From RUG100 sp963542695 (lineage in GTDB: Bacteria > Bacillota > Clostridia > Peptostreptococcales > Anaerovoracaceae): a stretch of DNA of 64,000 nucleotides. The notes below the pieces were generated by a model. The model did not search any database. It had not been told where the DNA came from and was given only the letters and a program-made list of their open reading frames with translations. The first letter of the stretch is position 1, and each line of letters opens with the position of its first letter. Positions 8,800-18,273 of this stretch are shown here, one piece after another. The stretch is taken from NCBI GenBank assembly GCA_963542695.1, contig CAUTYX010000010.1, forward strand, positions 10,222 through 74,221. Reading direction: 5' to 3'. The position numbers and the translations under genes are program-made.

Positions 8800-10176
8800 C
8801 TATTTTGTCATAGCCTCCAAAAAAGCTTTGTAACCTCGATAGGTTTCATAAACATCTACCTTGCTGGTAGCCTCGTATGGCGCATGCATATTGAGAACAG
8901 CAACACCACTATCCACTACCTCCATGCCATATAAAGACATAATATAAGCAATAGTTCCGCCGCCACCTACATCGACCTTTCCTAATTCTGCCGACTGAAA
9001 AATAACATTTTTGCTGTTTAATACCTTCCGCAATCTAGCTAGGTACTCGGCGTTAGCATCATTGGAGCCGCTTTTCCCTCTGGCACCGGTAAACTTATTA
9101 AATACCATACCGCGTCCCAATAAAGCTGCATTTTTCTTGTCAAACTTGCCGCCATATAATGGATCGTAGGCCGCACTAACATCAGAAGACAGCATGGTGC
9201 TGTTGGCAAGGGTCTTCCGAAGCGTTCGCTCACTATACGCCTCCATAGCATCTAAAAGATCAGCAACGGTGTTTTCAAAAAACCGTGATTGCATACCGGT
9301 GGCTCCTACGCTGCCGATTTCTTCTTTATCCACCAGCAATGTGCAAGAGGTTCGTTTTACAGATTCTACATCAATCATTGCCTGCAAAGATGTATAGGCA
9401 CAAACCCGGTCATCTTGTCCATAGGATAAAATCATACTGCGGTCAATGCCGGCCTCCCGTGCTTTTCCCGCCGGAACAATTTCCAGCTCCGCAGACCACA
9501 AATCTTCTTCGGCAATCGCATACTTTTCTTTTAACAGCGACAAAACTCGCTCCTTGGTACCTTCCTTTTCCTCACCGGAAAGAGGTCGACTGCCGACAAT
9601 AATATCTAGGGCGTCCCCTTCAATTACCACCGTAGCCTTTTTATTCATCTGCTCGGCAGCTAGGTGAATCAGCAAGTCCGACACAAAGACAACCGGATCA
9701 TTTTGGTCTTCCCCGATATTTACCGATACCTTTGTGCCGTCTTCTTTAATTACCACACCGTGGATTGCCATTGGAATGGTTACCCACTGGTATTTTTTTA
9801 TTCCACCGTAATAGTGAGTGTCAAGATAAGCAATGTCGCTGTCTTCATACAAAGGATTTTGTTTTACATCCAGACGAGGAGAGTCAATATGAGCTCCTAA
9901 AATGTTCATTCCCTCTTCAATAGGGTCTGTGCCAATATTAAACATAGCTACCGTCTTTTCCATTCCGACGGCGTATACCTTATCCCCGGGGTTTAAAGGC
10001 CGGGTTTTCGTTGCCAAATCGACATAACCTGCTTTTTTGGCCACTTGTACAATTAAGGTAGTGCATTCACGCTCAGTTTTACCCTTGTCTAAAAACTCCC
10101 GATAATCGCTGCAAAGCTGCTCTAATTCCGAAAGCTGTGTTTGTTCATATGTGGTCCATGCATTCTTATCTTTCAT
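8800..10176 (-). CDS. M18 family aminopeptidase (aspartyl aminopeptidase-like)
   Basis: 458 aa, the usual length for M18 tetrahedral metallo-aminopeptidases. The first zinc-ligand block is LGAHIDSPRLDVKQ (about residue 95), followed by YGQDDRVCAYTSLQA, VDKEEIGSVGATGMQS with the catalytic glutamates, and SSDVSAAYDP; the final zinc-binding His is in LNMHAPYE near the C-terminus. These enzymes remove N-terminal residues from peptides in the cytoplasm, which fits a peptide- and amino-acid-fermenting lifestyle. Confidence 0.93.
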   Translation of the reverse strand: MKDKNAWTTYEQTQLSELEQLCSDYREFLDKGKTERECTTLIVQVAKKAGYVDLATKTRPLNPGDKVYAVGMEKTVAMFNIGTDPIEEGMNILGAHIDSPRLDVKQNPLYEDSDIAYLDTHYYGGIKKYQWVTIPMAIHGVVIKEDGTKVSVNIGEDQNDPVVFVSDLLIHLAAEQMNKKATVVIEGDALDIIVGSRPLSGEEKEGTKERVLSLLKEKYAIAEEDLWSAELEIVPAGKAREAGIDRSMILSYGQDDRVCAYTSLQAMIDVESVKRTSCTLLVDKEEIGSVGATGMQSRFFENTVADLLDAMEAYSERTLRKTLANSTMLSSDVSAAYDPLYGGKFDKKNAALLGRGMVFNKFTGARGKSGSNDANAEYLARLRKVLNSKNVIFQSAELGKVDVGGGGTIAYIMSLYGMEVVDSGVAVLNMHAPYEATSKVDVYETYRGYKAFLEAMTK

Positions 10177-10208
10177 CTATTCCCACTCCTTGTTTTATGC
10201 AAACTCTT

Positions 10209-10658
10209 TTATGCTGTTGCTTCTTCCTCCGGCAGCTCAGATGTGCAGTTTGGACATTTGGTTGCGCCAACAGGAATTTCGCTCTTACAGAAAGGGCACA
10301 CCTTGGTTGTAATCTGGATAGCCTCTTCTTCATCTTTCTTACCAACAGTCATTACCTTATTAACACCCTTAATTAGGCAGAAGATTACCAAGGCAATAAT
10401 CAGGAAATTGATAATAGCGGTGATGAAATTACCATACATCAATGCAGGCGCATTTGCACCGCTTCCCAATGTTACCTTCAATTCGGAGAAGTCCACGCCA
10501 CCAAAGATGCCAAGAATCGGGCTGATGATGTCGTTGTTCAAGGAAGTTACGATTGCCGTGAAAGCACCACCGATGATGATACCAACAGCCAAGTCCATAA
10601 CATTTCCTCTTAAAATAAACTCTTTAAACTCCTGAACAAAACCTTTCTTCTTTTCCAT
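10209..10658 (-). CDS. mscL: Large-conductance mechanosensitive channel with C-terminal zinc ribbon
   Basis: 149 aa. Residues 1-105 are a complete MscL: the amphipathic start FVQEFKEFILRGNVMDLAVG, pore helix GIIIGGAFTAIVTSLNNDIISP, and second membrane helix YGNFITAIINFLIIALVIFCLI. The protein releases solutes when membrane tension rises on osmotic downshock. After the normal cytoplasmic helix the C-terminus adds CPFCKSEIPVGATKCPNC, a two-pair zinc-ribbon knuckle also seen in some other Gram-positive MscL proteins. It may add stability or metal/redox sensitivity to the cytoplasmic end (inference). Confidence 0.95.
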   Translation of the reverse strand: MEKKKGFVQEFKEFILRGNVMDLAVGIIIGGAFTAIVTSLNNDIISPILGIFGGVDFSELKVTLGSGANAPALMYGNFITAIINFLIIALVIFCLIKGVNKVMTVGKKDEEEAIQITTKVCPFCKSEIPVGATKCPNCTSELPEEEATA

Positions 10659-10709
10659 TTTTTACCTCTCTCTGTTCATGTTAAAAATTAAATATTACTT
10701 TATAAAGTA

Positions 10710-13301
10710 TCAACCTTTGTTGATATTGTCAATTGTCTTGCGAATCTCCTCCTTAGTCATTTTTAACTGAGTAAGAAATTCCCTACTTGATACCCGCATA
10801 GCTCCATGCCCCATTATAATCATCTGCTCTAAGGCATCAGATGTAACTACATGGATAAAGTAACGATTGCTGTTTTCTAAAGTAAACCGTTCAATATAGG
10901 AATCTGCCGTCTCTTCAAACTCTGTATAGACTACAGTCAAAGGACCTTTTTCTTCGGTTTTCTCTTGACTCTTGACTTTATATGCATCAAAAACAACTAT
11001 CACGGGAAGATCCCTATACCCGGCATAATCTTCCAGCATTTCAATAAGCTGCAATCGTTTTCCCTCTAAATGTGCAGCATCCATAGAAACGGAAGTATCT
11101 TCGCTACCCGAACCTTTTTCCTGCTGAACCATGGCAAAAATCAAATTGTAGCCATCAATAACATATAGCTTTTCTTTGCCGGTGTCCGGTCCTTTTTTTC
11201 GGTTGCCGCCATTCTTTTCACCGCGGGTAATACTAGGTTCATTTGTATCCCGACGCTTTTTCGTTTTGTGCCGTTTTTCTCTTGGAGCTCCTCCGGCTCT
11301 TGCAACAACCTGGGCAATTTCCTCTTCTCCAATAGAGACTCTGCCGTAGGAAGTATTGGTCTTTGTGGATGGTGTTTCTGCAAGAATACTTCCTAGGTGT
11401 GCATATTTTTCCACTCTATCCCAACTGACTACAAATCCGCTGCCATGCTGACAAAATACCGAATCAGCTGTATTCGCTACATCCTTTGTAGCTTCGTATC
11501 CGGTGTCTTCTATTATCACATCCTGGTTATGACAAGCATCATATCCATCATACATAAGTGCAATTTGTCCCTTTCCTCTAGTGTAACTGCGCAGCGTTTC
11601 CGGGTACTTTCGCATATCTCTTACCGGTGCCTTGCCTGTAATATACGCTATTTCTCCCTCTCCCACAGGGGGTGCAAAAGAACCTCCCATTTTCTGAATA
11701 TCTGCCATGGCACGACCGACTGCTTCTTGCGGCACACCAATACGAAATCGATACCAGGGCTCTAGCACCAAGCTTTCCGCCTTCATCAGCCCATGACGGA
11801 CCGCCCGGTATACGGCTTCTCTAAAGTCGCCGCCTTCGGTATGTTTTTTGTGGGCAGCACCGGCAATCAAGGTGATTTTCATATCCGTAATAGGCGCACC
11901 AATTAAAACGCCTAGATGCTTCTTTTCCTTCAGATGGCTCAAAATCAATCGCTGCCAGTTGATATCCAGCAAATCCTCACTACAATCCGTAGCAAATACA
12001 AGTCCGCTGTTTCTAGGCATAGGTTCTAGCAACAGATGGACTTCTGAATAATGACGCAACGGCTCGTAATGACTAATGCCTTCCACTATATTGGTGATGG
12101 TTTCTCTGTATTCAATGCGCCCTTGATCAAAGGCTACCTCTATATCAAACCGTTCTTTCATGGTTTGTTGCAGCACTTCTAACTGCACTTCCCCCATGAG
12201 GCGTATTTGAATTTCCGATACTTCCTCTTCCTAGGAGACAGAAAGAGTCGGATCCTCTTGCTCCAAAACTTTAAAGTATTGTAACACCTGATGCAGATCT
12301 ACATTGCTATCTTCTGCCAAATGCACTCCATAAACCAGAGCCGGCTTCACTTCGCCTGTTTCTCCATCAGAACAAATTCCAAGACCTTGTCCCACCACCG
12401 GCTTTGTCAATCCAACCACAGCGCAAATCATTCCTTAGCTGACACTCGCCACACTTTCATATCCATTGCCGGAGTAGATGCGTATCTCGCTTACTTTCTC
12501 TTCCTCTATAATAGAACAAACAGCCAAGCTTCCTCCGGTAATTTTCATATGTACCAGGCGCATGCCTTTTGGATCGTGGGAAATTTTGTATACTCGTGCG
12601 CCAAAGTCTGTTGTCTCAGCAGGCGGCATGATATAGTCGACCATAGCAGAAAGCAAGGCGTCGATACCTTGGTGTTTTAGTGCGGATCCAAAGAAGCAAG
12701 GAAAAACCAGACCGGCAGATACCGCTGATGCCAGTTGCTTTTTGGATAGCGTTTCTGTCTCTAAATACGCCGTCAACAAATCTTCCTCTAAGGCCGCCAC
12801 TTCTTCCATATAGTTTTTATTAGATGAAGCCATTGAAAAATCCACGCATCTTTGGCTTATTCGCCGGTGCAGATCTTTTAAAATAGTATCCGGATTGCAA
12901 TGAGGCATATCCATCTTATTAATGAATATAAAAACAGGGACATGGTAGTTTTCCAGCATTTGCCACAAAGTTACGGTATGACTTTGGACACCTTTGCTAC
13001 CACTAACGACAAGAATTGCCGCATCTAATACTTGCAAAGTGCGTTCTGCTTCGGCACTAAAGTCAACATGACCCGGAGTGTCTAACAAAGTGAATACGGT
13101 ATCTCCATAGGAAAATACCGCTTCTTTTGAAAGCACTGTAATGCCGCGTTACCGTTCTACTGTTTCCGTATCTAAAAAGGTGTCTCGATTATCTACACGA
13201 CCGGCTTTTTTCAACACGCCGGACTCCAGGAGAATTCCTTCAGAAAGTGTTGTTTTTCCGGCATCTACATGGGCTAGGATCCCCACTACAAGTTGTTTCA
13301 T
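10710..13301 (-). pseudogene. TetM-like translation GTPase fused to Rae1/YacP NYN nuclease, three in-frame stops
   Basis: A single uninterrupted frame of 864 codons apart from stops at codon 51 (TAA, 13149-13151), codon 289 (TAA, 12435-12437) and codon 357 (TAG, 12231-12233); there is no frameshift. Residues 1-280 are a GTPase of the ribosomal-protection/EF-G class: AHVDAGKTT, RGITV, DTPGHVDF and NKMD. EF-G-like domains follow (LMGEVQLEVLQ, YRETITN). After a basic linker, codons about 714-864 form a YacP-type NYN domain with its acidic residues (VIDGYNLIF, VVFDAY, ETADSYIER, VVTSDALEQ). Rae1/YacP is known in Bacillus as an endonuclease that cuts mRNA in the ribosomal A site; TetM-class GTPases also work at the A site. 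The first stop precedes switch I, so no active GTPase is made without readthrough. Confidence 0.85.
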
Positions 13302-13316
13302 GTGTTCTCCTATTAC

Positions 13317-13350
13317 TAGCAAAAAAGGCTTCCCGAAACGGGAAGCCTTG
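13317..13350 (-). terminator. trxA terminator
   Basis: Perfect 8-bp stem GGCTTCCC/GGGAAGCC (13327-13334 with 13340-13347) with a 5-base loop, followed on the minus strand by a T-run. It separates trxA from the GTPase-nuclease gene. Confidence 0.85.
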
Positions 13351-13368
13351 GCCTACTTGCTCTTTTCC

Positions 13369-13677
13369 TTATACCAACAATGCCTCAATGGCTTCTTTTG
13401 GCTGTGCACCAATCGTCTTATTGGCCACCTGACCGTCCTTAAACAGAATCAATGTAGGAATGGACATAACGCCATATTTCATGGCCAGTTCTCCCTGTTC
13501 ATCAACATTGATTTTCCCAACCTTAATTTCGCTGTGTTCTTCAGCGATCTGGTCAACAACAGGACTTACCATCTTGCATGGTCCACACCATACAGCCCAA
13601 AAGTCCACCAATACCGGAACGTCAGACTGTAATACTTCCTTTTCAAAATTCTCTTTGGTAATTTCTATAACCTTCAT
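13369..13677 (-). CDS. trxA: Thioredoxin
   Basis: 102 aa, standard length. The redox centre WCGPC is at residues 30-34 and the cis-proline SIPTLILF at about 72-79. Reduces protein disulfides in the cytoplasm. No thioredoxin reductase gene is adjacent. Followed by its own terminator. Confidence 0.96.
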   Translation of the reverse strand: MKVIEITKENFEKEVLQSDVPVLVDFWAVWCGPCKMVSPVVDQIAEEHSEIKVGKINVDEQGELAMKYGVMSIPTLILFKDGQVANKTIGAQPKEAIEALLV

Positions 13678-13781
13678 ATCTATTTCCTCCTAGACAGTAA
13701 TTTCCAAACATATCGTCTTGGAGTACTTATGCCACAAAACGAGAATTTTAATCAACTATTGTATAGCTTTTAGCAGGTTCT

Positions 13782-14504
13782 TTAGTCTTCCAAGCTAGTG
13801 GCACAGTTATGATACACCTTTTGTACATCATCGTTGTCTTCCAGCAATTCAATCATCTTTTTCAAATTAGGGATATCCTCTTCTTTGGGAGTGGATTCTG
13901 TGGCAGGGAGGTTTTCAATATCCGCTTCTACAAAAGAGTAGCCGGCTTCGGCCAAAGCCTCTTTTACTTCATTAAAAGAATTTGGTTCTGTAACAATTTC
14001 GTAGCTGTCATCGTATGTCAGCATATCCTCCATGCCGGCTTCCAGTGCAGCTTCCATTAGTTGATCCTCGTCAACATCCTCTGTTTTTTCGATAATAATG
14101 AGGCCTTTTCTGGAAAACATATAGGATACACATCCCGGGGTTCCTAAATTTCCGCCATATTTATCAAAGGTGCTTTTAACAGAAGAAGCCGTTCTGTTTC
14201 TGTTGTCAGTCAACGCTTCTACCATCACTGCTACTCCACTGGCACCATATCCTTCAAAATTCAGTTCTTCATAGTTGGCACCTTCCAGTTCACCGGTACC
14301 TTTTTTTACTGCCCTGTCAATATTGTCGTTGGGCATGTTAATCCCCTTGGCTCTATCAATAGCGTGTTTTAACGCAACATTGTATTCCGGATCACCACCA
14401 TTTTTGGCTGCCACTGTAATGGCCCTGGCATATTTTGTAAACAAGGCAGCTCTACGCTTGTCCTGTGATTCTTTTCTCCCGGCTATTGTCCCATGTCTAC
14501 CCAT
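13782..14504 (-). CDS. YebC/TACO1 family protein
   Basis: 240 aa. The opening MGRHGTIAGRKESQDKRR, GTGELEGANYEELNFEGYG and DNRNRTASSVKSTFDKYGGNLG are characteristic. The family was annotated as transcriptional regulators; more recent work on YebC/TACO1 proteins supports a role in helping ribosomes through difficult sequences such as proline runs. A monocistronic unit by position; ATG with a weak purine-rich site upstream. Confidence 0.92.
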   Translation of the reverse strand: MGRHGTIAGRKESQDKRRAALFTKYARAITVAAKNGGDPEYNVALKHAIDRAKGINMPNDNIDRAVKKGTGELEGANYEELNFEGYGASGVAVMVEALTDNRNRTASSVKSTFDKYGGNLGTPGCVSYMFSRKGLIIIEKTEDVDEDQLMEAALEAGMEDMLTYDDSYEIVTEPNSFNEVKEALAEAGYSFVEADIENLPATESTPKEEDIPNLKKMIELLEDNDDVQKVYHNCATSLED

Positions 14505-14611
14505 TGTAAACTCCTCTTTTTATTGCAATTTTTTATCTATTTTGTAATATTCTTTCTTTTGTCTTCTATATTTATAGCGACAATACATGGTATTATACAC
14601 CTTTTTACGAT

Positions 14612-14654
14612 GCAAGGCAAAACGCAGACCTTGACTATTGCCAAGGTCTGCGCT
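14612..14654 (-). terminator. Terminator after saccharopine-dehydrogenase-like gene
   Basis: Perfect 11-bp inverted repeat (14623-14633 with 14642-14652) around an eight-base loop, with TTTTGCC following on the minus strand. Confidence 0.75.
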
Positions 14655-14714
14655 ACTACACGATATTCTCACAGATATCTATTAGAGAACACTTTTCAAT
14701 CTGCAATCAGACGA

Positions 14715-15956
14715 TTATTCCCACCAATCGTTTACGGTTGTTTCCATGGTAATCTTCAATTCCTTAGCCCATTCGATGTACTGGTCAACCTGTGCATCAC
14801 TGAGCATATCGGAGGAAATCAGACCTGTCTGATCCATCTTATCGTTTACAAACAGTTTTGTGAACAAGAATCCACTCTGTCCTGTCAGATACTGTTCTCC
14901 GGACATTCCTGTCAATTCATAAGCTTCGGCAACGCCAGGTGCGAATACGTGGGTTTCTACCATAACACTCTTGCCGTCTTTCTTACCGTATGCTTCTACT
15001 ACGAATGCACCGGCATCCATTTCCAGTCCTTCGTCCAGAATTTCTTTAACTTCTTCCGGTGTCTTTGGTGCCGGAGGCAGAATGGATACAATCCAGTCAG
15101 CAGGAACAAATTTTGCGCCCTTAAATTCAACTTCATCATGGGTAATAATGCCGGCCTGTTTCAATGGTTTAGCAAATTCGATTCCGCCGCCGCCATATTT
15201 GAAGAATGCGTTCTTAACACCCTTAAAGAATTCTTTACCGTTTAATCCGATGTAAACAGGTTCATCGTGAGAGTGGTCGCAAAGTTCTACAGGAATATTT
15301 CCCATTTCCGGCCATGTCTTCATTACAGGATGTGAGAAAGCCGGAGTTCTCTTAACTTCGCCATTTACAAATACATATGCATCATCATCCATGTCACGGA
15401 TAGCAGTAACTACAGACCACCAGAATGGCAAGAATCTCTTAGCTTCGGCACCTTCGTATACGTACATGTAGATGGTTTCGCATTCATCGACGTATTTAAC
15501 AGCTTCTCTGGCGGTTACGCACATCAATCCAGGAGCAGAGCCTGTACCGATCATAGCCAATTTGCCGATTTTCTTAAATTCTTCTCTATAGTGGGTGTAT
15601 TCGTACTTGATTCCGTTGAGCCAGTTATCTTCAGTACCTGTAACGATATTGTCACCTGTAGCAAAGTCCTGATAGTCAGCCTTTACCTTCAGTGCCGCTT
15701 CCAAAACATTCTTAGCAAAGATTAATGGAAGAGCGTTAACAATCATGTCGCAGCCTTCAGCCAGCTTTACAATGTCTTCTTCTTTGCTGGCATCAATCTG
15801 ATAGCCTTTACCTTTTTTAATCATGCCTACCAGATGGTCAACAGCCGCCTTATCATAATCGGCAACAAGAATTTCGCCAACATTGGGTTCCAGGTCTAAT
15901 CTTCTAACTACTGTTGATCCTTGAGCTCCACTACCTAATACTAATACCTTTTTCAT
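14715..15956 (-). CDS. Saccharopine-dehydrogenase-family oxidoreductase (COG1748), glycine-riboswitch controlled
   Basis: 413 aa. N-terminal Rossmann dinucleotide-binding motif VLVLGSGAQGSTVVRRL, then VADYDKAAVDHL and a DMIVNALP strand as in Lys9/saccharopine-reductase-like enzymes. The family makes or breaks secondary amines (imine reduction joining an amino acid to a keto acid or aldehyde). The real substrate is unknown. A strong AAGGAGGA site precedes the ATG; the longer open frame upstream is leader. It is preceded on the same strand by a tandem glycine riboswitch with its own terminator, so it is probably induced by glycine, pointing to glycine or a glycine-derived imine as substrate (inference). 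Confidence 0.8.
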   Translation of the reverse strand: MKKVLVLGSGAQGSTVVRRLDLEPNVGEILVADYDKAAVDHLVGMIKKGKGYQIDASKEEDIVKLAEGCDMIVNALPLIFAKNVLEAALKVKADYQDFATGDNIVTGTEDNWLNGIKYEYTHYREEFKKIGKLAMIGTGSAPGLMCVTAREAVKYVDECETIYMYVYEGAEAKRFLPFWWSVVTAIRDMDDDAYVFVNGEVKRTPAFSHPVMKTWPEMGNIPVELCDHSHDEPVYIGLNGKEFFKGVKNAFFKYGGGGIEFAKPLKQAGIITHDEVEFKGAKFVPADWIVSILPPAPKTPEEVKEILDEGLEMDAGAFVVEAYGKKDGKSVMVETHVFAPGVAEAYELTGMSGEQYLTGQSGFLFTKLFVNDKMDQTGLISSDMLSDAQVDQYIEWAKELKITMETTVNDWWE

Positions 15957-16081
15957 AATATCCTCCTTCTTATGAATATTATTTATGAAAAATTTGTAAC
16001 TGGTTTTATTTGATCGGCTACGCCGTATCAATCTTGATTTTAGTGTTTTTCTGTGGATAGTCTTGGCTTACTGATGTTTAT

Positions 16082-16117
16082 AAAAAAACAGAAAAACACT
16101 TTGCAATGTTTTCCTGT
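16082..16117 (-). terminator. Riboswitch expression-platform terminator
   Basis: Minus-strand 11-bp hairpin (ACAGGAAAACA with TGTTTTTCTGT, one G-T pair, 8-base loop) followed by six Ts. Its 5' arm overlaps the closing strand of the second glycine aptamer, the arrangement expected for a glycine-ON switch. Confidence 0.8.
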
Positions 16118-16290
16118 CCCCTTTGCCTGTTGGTTAAAGCCCCGTTGGCTCCGTCAGAACGACGGTATCACCAGGATCTCATCCAACGACCATCCTTTTG
16201 CCTGTCAGTTTCCGCTCCATGATTTGCATACATGAAACCTTCCCGCTTCGGCCACTTATCAGAATAAGCTGTCTCTGATCGTCTTCCTTT
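16113..16290 (-). promoter_or_regulatory. Tandem glycine riboswitch
   Basis: On the minus strand two aptamer cores occur in a row. The first has GGCCGAAGCGGG and then CTGACAGGCAAAAGGATGG; the second has GAGCCAACGGGGC and then CCAACAGGCAAAGGGGACAG. These match the conserved GCCGAAGGGGC and CAGGCAAAAGGACAG blocks of glycine riboswitches, with a short linker between aptamers. It lies about 150 bases upstream of the saccharopine-dehydrogenase-like gene and is followed by a terminator. A covariance search with the Rfam glycine model would be decisive. Confidence 0.87.
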
Positions 16291-16352
16291 GAGTATCATT
16301 AATTTTTATTCGATTCACTTAGTTTTTAAACAGTTTTCCTAAGTGCAACTTC

Positions 16353-16382
16353 AATATACCCCATTTTTTACCCCTTTGTCAA
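16353..16382 (-). promoter_or_regulatory. Promoter driving the glycine riboswitch transcript
   Basis: Minus strand: TTGACA (16377-16382), an 18-base spacer, TATATT (16353-16358). Start of transcription would fall near 16345, about 55 bases before the first aptamer. Confidence 0.65.
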
Positions 16383-16522
16383 CCTATAATTTGATTTTTC
16401 TGATTCTACCGTAAATTCCAAACATTTATTTCTGTATTAGGTGTTTGAAATAGGCCTATTTTCTGATACTATATAAGAAGTCAGATGCGCAAAGATATCC
16501 TTGTGTGTAGAAAGGATGTACT

Positions 16523-18208
16523 ATGAGCAGTAAACAGAATATTGTAGATATTGAGCAACACGGCCTAAAACAATATGACATTAAGGTGTCAACGGTCGTG
16601 TTTATGATTTTCTGTCTCGTAGCCGCAGGCTGTTATGGAATCGAGGAGATGATTCCATCTGCCGGTCCGGGACTAACTTTGATTATGTTGGTCGTCATTC
16701 CTTTTGTATGGGGACTGCCCTTTGGGTTGGTTGCTTCAGAGCTGGGATCTGTCCGACCCCAGGAGGGAGGCTACTACAAATGGGTACAAGAAGCCCTGGG
16801 AGAATTTTGGGGGTTCCAAGCCGGTTGGTGGAGAACCATTTCTATTTATATTGACAACGCATCTTACGTTATACTAGCCGGCGGTTACGCCGCTACTGCA
16901 TGGGGATTTTCAAAACCTGTGGAATTTGCCATTAAAATGGCAATGATTCTGATTTTCACTTATATAAATTTACGCGGCGTCAAAGATGTAGGCATCACCA
17001 GCACCATTTTATCCTTGCTGGTAATCGTTGCTTTCGGTATGGTTGCCGTTTGCGGCTTTCTAAACTGGGGCGAAGGATTTAACATCAGCTTTCAGTTAAC
17101 ACCGGAGCCGGCAAAAGGCGCCATGGATTGGTTTTTCTATATTGCAGGAGGCCTCTCTGTCGGTCTTTGGATGTATTCCGGTTACGAATCCATGTCCACC
17201 ATTGCAGGGGAGATAAAAAATCCACAGGTTATTCCAAAGGGAACTTTGATTACCATACCTTTAATAATGGCCGTATATATCCTGCCTACCAGTGCTGGTC
17301 TCGGATCCATGGGAAGATGGACAGAATGGGCACCGGAAGGCGGCGTTGGCTATGCCGATGTAGTCCAGACTTTCTGGGGACAAGGTTTTGCCATCTTCTT
17401 TGTAATCGTTGCAATCCTGGCCCAGTGTTCCATTTACAACACGTATATTGCCTCCGGATCTCGAGGGTTCTTTTCCTTGTCCGACGATTATTTGGCACCG
17501 AAGTTCCTTGTAAAATGCGACAAAAAATATGGTGTACCTTACGTAGCCGTAATGACGGTGGCTATTTCCAACGTATTGATGTGCATGCTGCCATTCGGCC
17601 TTGTAATCATATTGGATGTTTTTCTTTTGGCCGCTTCCTATGTATTGGTATTCATCTCCGCTATGATTTTACGGAAAAGAATTCCCGGTGAAGAATACAA
17701 ATTCAAAACACCCGGAGGCTATGGCTTCCTTTGCCTTATTTGCATAATACCAATTTGTGTTGCCGTATTTATGTTCTTTGTCAACGGATCCGATTACCTA
17801 ATCGGCGGCATCATCGGTATGCTCACCGGCCCTATCCTTTACTTCTTCTGGAAGAGAAAATACGGCGGACTGGCCATGAAAGATGCCAAGCGTTTCCCGA
17901 TTAACCCAAAGACGAAATTAGCAGTTGGCGATTTGAGGAAAGTCTCTTTTTTACTGCTGCTGCTAACTATAATCGGTGCCATCGCACTGGCATTCTTACC
18001 TTTCTATGAAGCCAGCTGGACAGCCGGCGACTACTACCAAGGCATGTTTGTCGACAAGTTTGCCGGCAGCGACAGCGCCCAATTTGCCGGAGGACGCTTT
18101 ATCTTCAACATCACTTATACCATTCTAAAGGTCTTGACCGGTATTTGTGCTGTCTTAACGGTTGTTAGCGCCATTGCCTCTAAAAAACTGGAGCCAAAGA
18201 AAAAATAG
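16523..18208 (+). CDS. APC-superfamily amino-acid permease
   Basis: 561 aa, about 12-14 membrane segments. The first helices (VSTVVFMIFCLVAAGCYGIEEMIPSAGPG and GLPFGLVASELGS followed by EGGYYKWVQEALG) match APC transporters of the glutamate:GABA-antiporter/YjeM type. A long soluble loop and a last helix pair form the C-terminus. AGAAAGGATG lies before the ATG. It is transcribed divergently from the glycine-riboswitch gene across a 560-base region; a shared substrate (glycine or a derived amine) is possible but not shown. A strong hairpin terminator follows. Confidence 0.88.
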   Translation: MSSKQNIVDIEQHGLKQYDIKVSTVVFMIFCLVAAGCYGIEEMIPSAGPGLTLIMLVVIPFVWGLPFGLVASELGSVRPQEGGYYKWVQEALGEFWGFQAGWWRTISIYIDNASYVILAGGYAATAWGFSKPVEFAIKMAMILIFTYINLRGVKDVGITSTILSLLVIVAFGMVAVCGFLNWGEGFNISFQLTPEPAKGAMDWFFYIAGGLSVGLWMYSGYESMSTIAGEIKNPQVIPKGTLITIPLIMAVYILPTSAGLGSMGRWTEWAPEGGVGYADVVQTFWGQGFAIFFVIVAILAQCSIYNTYIASGSRGFFSLSDDYLAPKFLVKCDKKYGVPYVAVMTVAISNVLMCMLPFGLVIILDVFLLAASYVLVFISAMILRKRIPGEEYKFKTPGGYGFLCLICIIPICVAVFMFFVNGSDYLIGGIIGMLTGPILYFFWKRKYGGLAMKDAKRFPINPKTKLAVGDLRKVSFLLLLLTIIGAIALAFLPFYEASWTAGDYYQGMFVDKFAGSDSAQFAGGRFIFNITYTILKVLTGICAVLTVVSAIASKKLEPKKK

Positions 18209-18212
18209 TAAA

Positions 18213-18262
18213 ACACAAAAGAGCGTTTTGAAGGCTAATCCCTTAAAACGCTCTTTTATCTT
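18213..18262. terminator. Bidirectional terminator between permease and P-type ATPase
   Basis: A stem of about 16 bp (AAAGAGCGTTTT.AAGG with CCTTAAAACGCTCTTT, one bulge) flanked by A-run and T-run, between two convergent genes. Confidence 0.85.
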
Positions 18263-18273
18263 GCCATTATTTA

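Noticed and set aside
12231..13151. Reassigned stop codons (TAA/TAG read as Gln) in this genome
   Set aside because: Normal genes here end properly at TAA, TAG and TGA (gltX TAA, SCIFF TAG, nadE TGA), often with genes starting right after, so the code is standard.
10710..13301. Tetracycline resistance gene
   Set aside because: TetM-like domains only; a C-terminal nuclease, no mobile-element context and three stop codons make a resistance role unlikely.
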